Assembly (NCBI GenBank): GCA_964509475.1
Contig: CAZDXJ010000004.1
Span: 7,162-71,161, forward strand
Length of the DNA stretch: 64,000 nucleotides
Direction of reading: 5' to 3'
DNA from: CAZDXJ01 sp964509475
GTDB lineage: Bacteria; Pseudomonadota; Gammaproteobacteria; Methylococcales; Methylomonadaceae
The notes under the pieces are model-generated. The model made no database searches, was not told the origin of the DNA, and saw only the letters and a program-made list of their open reading frames with translations. Position 1 is the stretch's first letter; every line of letters starts with the position of its first letter. The position numbers and the translations under genes were made by a program. Below, piece by piece: positions 51,390 through 59,068 of this stretch.

Positions 51390-53816
51390 ATGAAAAGATG
51401 TTATGGTTTGTCGCTGGCCGGTTTGTTGTTTTTTGTCACTGTGTTGCCAGCGGCCGAGGTCAGTTCGCGCTTGCAAAAACTGGAAAATGAATACCGGGCT
51501 TATCAGGCGGGAGCGCCGGCGGCACCGTTCAAGCCTTCTGATCCAGGCTTGCGGGTTGTGGGCGGGAAAAAAGTTGTCGTTGTCATGACTTTGTTGGCAT
51601 CCGCGTCCGTGGATACGGTGCGCGAAACGTTGCGCGGCCTGGGCATGACCCGGATCGCCGGGCATAAAAACTTGTTGTCCGGTTTGCTGCCGATTGAGCG
51701 CTTGAGTCGCTTGAAAAATATAGCCGGCATAAGCTGGGTGGATACGCATGTGGCAACGCGGCGGGTCGGCCCACCGGGCGGGGCGGCGTTTGATGCCGGC
51801 GATACGGCCTTGTTTGCCGATTTGGTTAGAAAACGTTATGGCGTCGATGGACAATCGGTGACCATCGGGGTATTGTCCGACAGCTATAATTGTTTGGGCG
51901 CCGCCGCCAATGATGTGGCCAGTGGCGATTTACCTGCGGATGTGCAGGTGTTGCAGGAATATCCGTTCTGTGAGGATGGTTTGGCGGCGGATGAAGGCCG
52001 GGCGATGATGCAGCTGATTCATGATGTGGCACCTGGCGCCCGGTTGATGTTTTATAGCGCTTTTGTCAGTCCGGTGGAATTTGCCCAGGGTATCCGTGCA
52101 TTGGCTGATGCCGGCGCGGATATTCTGGTGGATGATGTCGGTTATTTTGATATGCCGATGTTTCAGGATGGCCCGATTGCCCAGGCTGTGAATGCGGTCA
52201 AGGATCGCGGGGTAAGTTATTTTTCCGCCGCCGGCAACCGTGCCCGATTGTCTTATGAGCAGGTTTTTACCCCGAAGCGGGCGTTTTTTTCCTTTGATCT
52301 AGCGCATGATTTTGGCAGCGCCGCCGGGCAGGCGCCGGATTTCTACCAGCCGATCACTCTGCCCAGGGATGCCCGGGTGACGATTACCCTGCAATGGGAT
52401 GATCCGGCCGAGATTGCCGGCGGGGCCGGGGCGCTGAGTGATTTGGATGTTTTTCTTTTGGATCAAGCCCAAAGCCGTATTATCACCAGCAGCCAGGATA
52501 GCAATATCGGTCATAATCCGGTGGAACGCTTCACTATTGTGAACGGTTCGGATAGCGCGACGGTTTATTTGTATATCAGTCAAAGGGCGGGGCCGGCGCC
52601 CCGGCGTGTCAAATATGTAATCAATGAAGGCCCCGTACCTCTCTGGCCATTGCCGCCAGCGGATACGCCGCCGGACACTGTTCCTGAAATCGTATCGGTA
52701 TCCATAGATCACTACGCAACCTACAGTAGTACGATATATGGCCACCCCAATGCCCGGGGCGCAATGGCGGTCGGGGCGATACCGTATCAGGAAACGCCCT
52801 GGTTTGGCCGTCCCATTGATCAGGCACGCATTGAACCGTTTTCCTCGGCGGGCGGTACGCCAACCTTTTTTGCCCCGGATGGACACCGCCTGGCTGTGCC
52901 GGAACAGCGCTTGAAGCCGGATATTGTGGCACCGGATGGGGTCGATACGACGTTTTTCCCGGCCGGAGATTTGACCCATACCGACAGCGATGGCAGCGGC
53001 TGGCCCAATTTTTTTGGCACCTCCGCCGCCGCGCCTCATGCGGCTGCGGTGGCGGCCTTGCTGTTGGACGGGTTTCCGTTTTTGACGGTGGATGATGTGT
53101 ATCAGGCCTTGCGCCGAGGCAGTCTGGATTTGCATGATCCATCGCCCGATACCGAGCCGAATCCGCCGTTGAATCCGGCTTGCGCGGTCAATACCCAGTT
53201 TGATTGGGGTACCGGCTGCGGTTTGCTGCAGGCGGATGTGGCGTTTGCATCATTGGAAAACAGTATCAGCGCGGTGCTGGTGTCGGCTCGAACCTCGGCG
53301 GCGGAAGTGACTCCGGGGACACCGTTCCGTTATACCTTCGATATATATAACGGCAGCGGGGTGTTGTTGAAAAATGTGCGCTTGCATGCGCTCGATTTGC
53401 CGGATCAGGTGTTTTATGATGCGATTGACGGTTGTTTGCAAATCGATACCGGCGAGGCCAGTTGCCGTCTTGCCGATTTGCCTCCCGGAGGCCGCCAGAC
53501 GGTTACGGTACAGGTCTCGACGGCCCGGCCGCCGGCGGAAATCTTGCGTTTCGAAGTGGATTTGTTGACCGATACGGCGGTGGATTTAACCCGGACCCAT
53601 CGAATTTTGACCAACCCGGTGCAAAAACTGACCGGGGATTTCAACCGCGACGGCTGCGTTGATAAAAGCGATTGGGGCATTTTGTTTGGCGTGTTTCGCA
53701 GCGGTGGTTCGGGTGCCCCTGAATATGATTTGACCGGTGATGGCCAGGTTGGTCTGGCCGATTTGACGGCATTGGAAGCGCTTTACAGCTTGCCGGGCGG
53801 CGCTTCCTGTTTTTAG
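51390..53816 (+). CDS. Secreted S8/S53-like peptidase with a C-terminal dockerin-like module
   Basis: The 808-residue protein has a signal peptide (about 1-22). The peptidase fold has Asp164 (TIGVLSDSYN), an acidic motif Asp201-Glu202 (ADEGRAMMQLIHD) where a subtilisin would have its His box, Asn283 (FSAAGN) and catalytic Ser545 in FFGTSAAAPHAAAVAAL. The motif set is that of the S53-like group of subtilases. A DUF11-like beta domain covers about 635-735. The end (about 748-806) has two calcium-loop repeats, DFNRDGCVDKSD and DLTGDGQVGLAD, typical of a type I dockerin. It could be cargo of the adjacent secretin machine. GC and codon use look like the neighbours. Confidence 0.8.
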   Translation: MKRCYGLSLAGLLFFVTVLPAAEVSSRLQKLENEYRAYQAGAPAAPFKPSDPGLRVVGGKKVVVVMTLLASASVDTVRETLRGLGMTRIAGHKNLLSGLLPIERLSRLKNIAGISWVDTHVATRRVGPPGGAAFDAGDTALFADLVRKRYGVDGQSVTIGVLSDSYNCLGAAANDVASGDLPADVQVLQEYPFCEDGLAADEGRAMMQLIHDVAPGARLMFYSAFVSPVEFAQGIRALADAGADILVDDVGYFDMPMFQDGPIAQAVNAVKDRGVSYFSAAGNRARLSYEQVFTPKRAFFSFDLAHDFGSAAGQAPDFYQPITLPRDARVTITLQWDDPAEIAGGAGALSDLDVFLLDQAQSRIITSSQDSNIGHNPVERFTIVNGSDSATVYLYISQRAGPAPRRVKYVINEGPVPLWPLPPADTPPDTVPEIVSVSIDHYATYSSTIYGHPNARGAMAVGAIPYQETPWFGRPIDQARIEPFSSAGGTPTFFAPDGHRLAVPEQRLKPDIVAPDGVDTTFFPAGDLTHTDSDGSGWPNFFGTSAAAPHAAAVAALLLDGFPFLTVDDVYQALRRGSLDLHDPSPDTEPNPPLNPACAVNTQFDWGTGCGLLQADVAFASLENSISAVLVSARTSAAEVTPGTPFRYTFDIYNGSGVLLKNVRLHALDLPDQVFYDAIDGCLQIDTGEASCRLADLPPGGRQTVTVQVSTARPPAEILRFEVDLLTDTAVDLTRTHRILTNPVQKLTGDFNRDGCVDKSDWGILFGVFRSGGSGAPEYDLTGDGQVGLADLTALEALYSLPGGASCF

Positions 53817-53867
53817 ACAGTGACCGCAGGCGGTATAATGAATTCATTTTGATTGGGATTTGGCAAA

Positions 53868-55268
53868 ATGAGTGACGATAAACTTTCCAGCGCCCGCTTG
53901 CAGGCGACCGATGCGTTTGTTGAGGAATTTACCGCTTCGGTGGGTTTTGATCAACGGATGGCGCGTCAGGATATTCAGGGTTCCCTGGCTCATGCGGCCA
54001 TGCTGCATAAAATCGGCGTGTTGAGCGATGCGGAAAAAGAGGCCATCGGCCAGGGCTTGCGTCAGATCGAGGCGGAAATTGCCCAGGGCCGGTTCAATTG
54101 GAGCATCCATCAGGAAGATGTGCATATGAACATCGAGGCGCGTTTGACCGAACTCGTCGGCGCGGCCGGTAAAAAACTGCATACCGGCCGTTCGCGTAAC
54201 GATCAGGTGGCGACCGATATCCGTTTGTATCTGCGCGAGGCGGTTGGGCAAATCGATGCCGAGTTGTTACGCCTGCAACAGGCTTTGCTGGATTTGGCCG
54301 AGCGCGAGGCCGATACCATCATGCCGGGCTTTACCCATTTGCAAGTGGCGCAGCCGGTGACCTTTGGTCATCATCTGATGGCCTGGTTTGAGATGTTACA
54401 ACGCGATCGGGGACGTTTGCACGATGGTTTGCAACGCATCAACATCATGCCGTTGGGGGCGGCGGCTCTGGCTGGAACGCCTTATCCCATCGATCGGCAA
54501 ATGACTTGTAAATTGTTGGGGTTTGACGCGCCTTCGGCCAATTCACTGGATTCGGTCAGCGACCGCGATTTTGCCATTGAATTTGTCGCGGCCGCCAGCC
54601 TGATCATGATGCATCTGTCGCGTTTTTCCGAGGAACTGGTGTTGTGGACCAGCGCCCAGTTTGATTTTATCGATATACCGGATGCGTTTTGTACCGGTTC
54701 CTCGATCATGCCGCAGAAAAAAAACCCGGATGTGCCGGAACTGGTGCGTGGCAAGTCCGGTCGCGTGAGCGGGCATTTGATCGCTTTGCTGATGTTGATG
54801 AAAAGCCAGCCTTTGGCTTATAACAAGGATAACCAGGAAGATAAGCAACCTTTGTTTGATAGCGTCGATACCTTGCTGGATTGTTTGCGGGCGTTTGCTG
54901 ATATGGTGCCGCATTTAAAAAGCCGTAAGGAGAACATGTACCGGGCCGCACAGCAGGGGTTTGCCACCGCCACCGACCTGGCCGATTATCTGGTACGCAA
55001 GGGGCTGGCGTTTCGGGATGCGCATGATATTGTGGGTCGGGCGGTACGCCTGGGTCTGGACAGCGGACGGGATTTGGCGCAATTGTCGCTGCCCGAATTG
55101 CAGGCTTTTTCCAGTGCCATCGAGGCGGATGTGTTTGATGTTTTGACTTTGGAAGGTTCGGTAGCGGCGCGCAAACATATTGGCGGGACAGCGCCGGAGA
55201 CGGTGCGGGCGGCGATTCGCACGGCACGGGAAAAATTACAGGCAGAGGCATTGGAACCGGCGCGATGA
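53868..55268 (+). CDS. argH: Argininosuccinate lyase
   Basis: The 466-residue fumarase/aspartase-superfamily enzyme performs the last step of arginine synthesis. Family blocks are intact: EDVHMNIEARLTELVG, HTGRSRNDQVATDIRLYLR, GFTHLQVAQPVTFGHH, LGAAALAGTPYPIDR and the signature GSSIMPQKKNPDVPELVRGK. The ATG at 53868 (MSDDKLSSARL) is preferred to a TTG at 53853. It begins 51 bases after the peptidase gene, with the likely promoter TATAAT-like sequence at about 53833. Confidence 0.96.
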   Translation: MSDDKLSSARLQATDAFVEEFTASVGFDQRMARQDIQGSLAHAAMLHKIGVLSDAEKEAIGQGLRQIEAEIAQGRFNWSIHQEDVHMNIEARLTELVGAAGKKLHTGRSRNDQVATDIRLYLREAVGQIDAELLRLQQALLDLAEREADTIMPGFTHLQVAQPVTFGHHLMAWFEMLQRDRGRLHDGLQRINIMPLGAAALAGTPYPIDRQMTCKLLGFDAPSANSLDSVSDRDFAIEFVAAASLIMMHLSRFSEELVLWTSAQFDFIDIPDAFCTGSSIMPQKKNPDVPELVRGKSGRVSGHLIALLMLMKSQPLAYNKDNQEDKQPLFDSVDTLLDCLRAFADMVPHLKSRKENMYRAAQQGFATATDLADYLVRKGLAFRDAHDIVGRAVRLGLDSGRDLAQLSLPELQAFSSAIEADVFDVLTLEGSVAARKHIGGTAPETVRAAIRTAREKLQAEALEPAR

Positions 55269-55347
55269 AGCATTCGCTTAAACGGGTAAATAAAAAGCGT
55301 AGGGATTTTTTGTTACTGAAGTTTCCCTGTTTTTAAGGAGTATTTAT

Positions 55348-55413
55348 TATACTGCACGCGGCCACATTTGCGGATTTTGAATATCAAATGAATGAATCAT
55401 GAAAAACACAAAA
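55348..55413. repeat. Inverted copy of the repeat piece found at 5101-5181
   Basis: Within the 273-bp gap after argH, tatactgcacgcggccac and attttgaatatcaaatgaat are the reverse complement of bases upstream of polA, without the 20-bp insertion seen there. No gene is visible in this gap. Confidence 0.75.
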
Positions 55414-55440
55414 ACCGGGTCGATTGAGTTCGGCGATAAC

Positions 55441-55477
55441 CGTAACCCAACAATTCTGCGCCATGTATTGGGTTACG
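55441..55477. repeat. Palindrome CGTAACCCAA ... TTGGGTTACG
   Basis: Ten-base perfect arms (55441-55450 and 55468-55477) with a 17-base loop, followed by ctacgcttgatcgggcctac. It resembles the common dispersed palindrome containing gggttacgctacgc. It lies between argH and the convergent membrane-protein gene. Confidence 0.6.
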
Positions 55478-55541
55478 CTACGCTTGATCGGGCCTACGTT
55501 CTGTGTATTTGCGAAAAGTGTCCCCACGATACGACTCGGGA

Positions 55542-56000
55542 TTATGTTTGTAAATATTGCACAAGATCGGAGTATTCCTGACATTTTGGCCGGTATAGAA
55601 GCAGAGCCAGCAGAGCCAGGCCATTGTAGATCAGCAAGGTGGTAAAATTATCGCCCATTATATACAGCATCACACCTGTAAGCCCGATGCTTTCGGCTAG
55701 GCCCAAGGAGACCAGAACGGTTACAAAATAACGTGAGCGGGCGGAGGTGTCACCGGGCAGGGTCTGGTTGAGCCGGAGCATAATGTGCCGGATCAAATTG
55801 ATCATGGGAAAACTGACGATAACGGCAAAATAAAGGATTGAACGCAGCAGTACAGGTTCTTCGCCGGATATTCTGAATTGTTCGCCCAGGTAATAACAAA
55901 ACAGTACATAGGCTGGTGGTGTCAGCAAAAAAACAGCATGTACGATGCGTATGACTAATAGTTCTGATTGTATTTGTTCGGGGTTGGGTCGGGTAAACAT
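55542..56000 (-). CDS. Small integral membrane protein, unknown function
   Basis: The 152-residue protein has about four membrane helices (IVHAVFLLTPPAYVLFCYYL, SILYFAVIVSFPMINLI, RYFVTVLVSLGLAESIGLTG and LLIYNGLALLALLLY). The pattern is that of an uncharacterised membrane-protein family in gammaproteobacteria. It starts 18 bases downstream of the pilU stop on the same strand, so it may be in the pilTU operon, with no evidence about its role. Confidence 0.65.
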   Translation of the reverse strand: MFTRPNPEQIQSELLVIRIVHAVFLLTPPAYVLFCYYLGEQFRISGEEPVLLRSILYFAVIVSFPMINLIRHIMLRLNQTLPGDTSARSRYFVTVLVSLGLAESIGLTGVMLYIMGDNFTTLLIYNGLALLALLLYRPKCQEYSDLVQYLQT

Positions 56001-56018
56001 TTGCTTGTTGTGGCATTC

Positions 56019-57149
56019 TTAAATTTTAAGGGCATCATCCTTGTCTACAAGCTGCATATTTCCGTTGGTATTGTACAAACTGGCATCTTGCGTTCCCAGT
56101 TTGATCATCAAACGCACTTCATTTCTGGAATCGGCATGTTTGAGAGCGTCCTGATAGCTGATTTTTCCATCGACATACAAATCATAGAGCGCCTGATCAA
56201 ACGTCTGCATGCCGTGTTCCCGCGATTTTTTCATCAATTCCTTGAGTTTGTGGACTTCGCCCTTGCGAATCAAGTCCGAGGCCAACGGTGTATTGATCAA
56301 CAACTCAACGGCAGGGTAAAGTCCCCGGCCATCACTGCGCCGAATTAACCTTTGGGCGGCTATGGCCCGCAAATTCAGCGACAAATCCATAAATAATTGC
56401 GGGTGCATGTCTTCCGGGAAGAAATGCAGGATACGATCCAGGGCCTGGTTGGCGTTGTTGGCGTGTAGCGTGGACAAGCAAAGATGGCCGGTTTCAGCAA
56501 AGGTGATGGCGTGCTGCATGGTTTCCCGGGTGCGGATTTCACCGATCAGGATGACATTGGGCGCCTGTCTCAGCGTGTTTTTCAGGGCCACTTCGTAGGA
56601 TTCCGTGTCCAGCCCGACTTCGCGCTGGGTCACGATGCAGTTGATATGCGGGTGGACAAATTCAATCGGATCCTCAATCGTAATGATATGGCCGGAACTG
56701 TTTTGATTGCGGTGTTTAATCAATGCGGCAAGGGATGTTGATTTTCCGGTTCCGGTGGCGCCGACAAAAATAATCAGGCCCCGCTGCGCCATAATCAGTT
56801 CTTTTAATATGGACGGAATATGCAGTTCGTCGGCATCGGGAATTTCATGCTCGATCCGGCGCAGCACCAAACCGGCCTGATCGCGTTGCACAAACGCGCT
56901 GACCCGAAAACGGCCCAAATCAGGTTCATTGATTGCGAAATTGCATTCCTTGGTGTTTTCAAATTCATCCCATTGTTGCTGGGACATGAGGCTTTGGGCT
57001 ATTTTTCGGGTTTGTTCTGCGCTAAGCGGTGTGGACGATAACTCTTCAAGCCGTCCATGCCGTTTTATCATTGGCGGCCGCCCAGACGTGATAAACAAAT
57101 CCGAGGCTTTTTTTTCGGCCATAATCGATAACAGCTTTTTAAAATTCAT
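56019..57149 (-). CDS. pilU: Twitching motility ATPase PilU
   Basis: The 376-residue PilT-family ATPase begins MNFKKLLSIMAEKKASDLFI. Walker A is FVGATGTGKSTSLAALI, the Asp box ITIEDPIEFVHPH, Walker B NVILIGEIRTRETMQHAI and the His box LSTLHANNANQALDR. The C-terminal tail beyond AIRKGEVHKLKELMKKSREHG distinguishes PilU from PilT. It aids pilus retraction with PilT on the cytoplasmic side. A GGAGT site precedes the ATG, eight bases after the pilT stop. Confidence 0.94.
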   Translation of the reverse strand: MNFKKLLSIMAEKKASDLFITSGRPPMIKRHGRLEELSSTPLSAEQTRKIAQSLMSQQQWDEFENTKECNFAINEPDLGRFRVSAFVQRDQAGLVLRRIEHEIPDADELHIPSILKELIMAQRGLIIFVGATGTGKSTSLAALIKHRNQNSSGHIITIEDPIEFVHPHINCIVTQREVGLDTESYEVALKNTLRQAPNVILIGEIRTRETMQHAITFAETGHLCLSTLHANNANQALDRILHFFPEDMHPQLFMDLSLNLRAIAAQRLIRRSDGRGLYPAVELLINTPLASDLIRKGEVHKLKELMKKSREHGMQTFDQALYDLYVDGKISYQDALKHADSRNEVRLMIKLGTQDASLYNTNGNMQLVDKDDALKI

Positions 57150-57157
57150 TGGGACTC

Positions 57158-58195
57158 CTAACGAAACAAATCTTTGTTGACCGCGCGTGTCATTGCTGTT
57201 TTGGATGTGATTTTACCGTTGTCAACCAGTTCGCGCAGGTTTTGATCCAGCGTTTGCATGCCATCCTGACGGCCGGTCTGGATGGCAGAATACATTTGCG
57301 CAACCTTGGCTTCGCGGATCAGGTTGCGGATAGCCGGGGTGCCGACCATGATTTCATGGGCAGCAATACGGCCGCCGCCGATTTTTTTGAGCAGGGTCTG
57401 GGAGATCACCGCTTGCAGGGATTCGGACAGCATGGCGCGGATCATGTCTTTTTCGGCAGCGGGGAAAACATCGATGACACGGTCAATGGTTTTGGCGGCG
57501 GACGTGGTGTGCAGGGTGCCAAAGACCAAATGGCCGGTTTCGGCAGCGGTCAGGGCCAGGCGGATGGTTTCCAGGTCACGCATCTCGCCGACCAGAATAA
57601 CATCCGGATCCTCGCGCAAGGCCGAGCGCAGAGCTTCGCTGAAGCCGTGCGTGTCACGATGCACTTCACGTTGGTTGATCAAACATTTCTGGCTGTCATG
57701 AACAAATTCGATTGGATCTTCAATGGTCAGGATGTGCTCGTAGGCATTGGTATTGATGTGGTTGATCATGGCCGCCAGCGTTGTTGATTTTCCCGATCCG
57801 GTCGGGCCGGTTACCAAAATCAGACCGCGCGGTTTTTTGGTGAGTTCTTCAAAGAATTTGGGGGCGGCCAAATCTTCCAGGCTCAGAACCTTGGAGGGAA
57901 TGGTTCTGAAAACGGCCGCCGCGCCCCGCTCCTGGGTAAAGGCGTTTACCCGGAAACGGGCAACATTAGGCAGGGCAAAAGAAAAGTCGGTTTCAAAAAA
58001 TTCTTCATAGTCGCGGCGTTGCTTGTCGTTCATGATGTCGTAAATCAGTTCATGAACTTCCTTGTGCTCCAGCGCTGGCACATTGATACGCCGGATATCG
58101 CCATCGACCCGTATGATCGGTGGCAGTCCGGCCGACAAGTGCAAATCGGAAGCATTGTTTTTAACGGAAAAGGCGAGTAATTCAGCAATATCCAT
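57158..58195 (-). CDS. pilT: Twitching motility retraction ATPase PilT
   Basis: The 345-residue hexameric ATPase opens MDIAELLAFSVKNNASDLHL. It has Walker A LVTGPTGSGKSTTLAAMI, Asp box ILTIEDPIEFVHDS, Walker B DVILVGEMRDLETIRLAL, His box FGTLHTTSAAKTIDR, and the AIRNLIREAK motif needed for retraction. It depolymerises type IV pili. The operon pilT-pilU diverges from yggS, a standard gammaproteobacterial order. It could also act on the pilus encoded at 37-50 kb, which has no retraction ATPase of its own nearby. Confidence 0.96.
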   Translation of the reverse strand: MDIAELLAFSVKNNASDLHLSAGLPPIIRVDGDIRRINVPALEHKEVHELIYDIMNDKQRRDYEEFFETDFSFALPNVARFRVNAFTQERGAAAVFRTIPSKVLSLEDLAAPKFFEELTKKPRGLILVTGPTGSGKSTTLAAMINHINTNAYEHILTIEDPIEFVHDSQKCLINQREVHRDTHGFSEALRSALREDPDVILVGEMRDLETIRLALTAAETGHLVFGTLHTTSAAKTIDRVIDVFPAAEKDMIRAMLSESLQAVISQTLLKKIGGGRIAAHEIMVGTPAIRNLIREAKVAQMYSAIQTGRQDGMQTLDQNLRELVDNGKITSKTAMTRAVNKDLFR

Positions 58196-58273
58196 AAATT
58201 TTCCAGGGAGTGTTCAGATAAAGTTGGTGGTATATTATGCTATATATAACATAGTTTATGTAAAGTATGAATC
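58196..58273. promoter_or_regulatory. Divergent promoter region between pilT and yggS
   Basis: The 78-bp spacer is very AT-rich in the middle (ttatgctatatataacatag), with TATA-type boxes on both strands. Specific -35/-10 pairs were not assigned. Confidence 0.45.
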
Positions 58274-58966
58274 ATGATCTTTTCAATTGCTGACAGACTT
58301 TCCACAATTCGATCCCAAATTCATCGGGCAGAACACCAGGCCGGCCGGGAAGCCGGTTGTGTGCGCTTGCTGGCGGTCAGTAAAACCAAGCCGGCTGCGG
58401 ATTTGGCCAGAGCTTATGCCTGTGGGCAGCGCCATTTTGCCGAAAGTTATGTCCAGGAGGCCCGTGCCAAACAAAAATGCCTGGCTCATTACCAGATTAG
58501 CTGGCATTTCATCGGCCCGATTCAATCCAATAAAACCCGTCTTGTCGCCGAGCATTTTTCCTGGGTGCATAGTGTGGATCGGTTGAAGATAGCCCGTCGC
58601 CTGAGTGAACAAAGACCTTTGCATCTGCCGCCTTTGAATATCTGTTTACAGGTCAATGTCAGTGAAGAAGCCAGCAAATCCGGAGTGGCTTTGAACGAGT
58701 TGGCGGTATTGGCCGGGCAGGTAAAAGACTTGCCGAATATCCGCTTGCGCGGGGTTATGGCGATCCCGGCACCGGAAACGGATTTTGAACGCCAGCGCTT
58801 GGCTTATCGCCGTTTGTACGCCGCCGTGCAGGCGCTGCCGGTTGCCGGTCTGGATGTTTTTTCCTTTGGCATGAGCGGTGATATGCAGGCCGCCATTGCC
58901 GAAGGTTCTACCCTGGTTCGAATCGGTAGGGCGATTTTTGGCGCGAGAGATTACCCGGCGCGGTAA
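58274..58966 (+). CDS. yggS: YggS-family pyridoxal-phosphate homeostasis protein
   Basis: The 230-residue single-domain alanine-racemase-fold protein binds PLP through Lys37 in RLLAVSKTKPAADLA. Other family blocks: FAESYVQEARAKQ, WHFIGPIQSNKTRLVAEHF, VHSVDRLKIARRL, LQVNVSEEASKSG and FSFGMSGDMQAAIAEGSTLVRIGRAIFG. It regulates PLP and amino-acid pools rather than catalysing a known reaction. Gene order with pilT is standard. Confidence 0.95.
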   Translation: MIFSIADRLSTIRSQIHRAEHQAGREAGCVRLLAVSKTKPAADLARAYACGQRHFAESYVQEARAKQKCLAHYQISWHFIGPIQSNKTRLVAEHFSWVHSVDRLKIARRLSEQRPLHLPPLNICLQVNVSEEASKSGVALNELAVLAGQVKDLPNIRLRGVMAIPAPETDFERQRLAYRRLYAAVQALPVAGLDVFSFGMSGDMQAAIAEGSTLVRIGRAIFGARDYPAR

Positions 58967-59068
58967 TGAGTGGTCTGTTCGGTTGGTTTTTGTATATATT
59001 CAGATCAGGCCGGGCCGGGTAGAAAACACAAACAGTTGACATCTGAGGCTGAGGTCAGGAGGCGCGTT

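Noticed and set aside
55399..55581. 60-residue frame with a CxxC pair after argH
   Set aside because: It includes the palindrome at 55441-55477 and has no ribosome site. The cysteines are chance.
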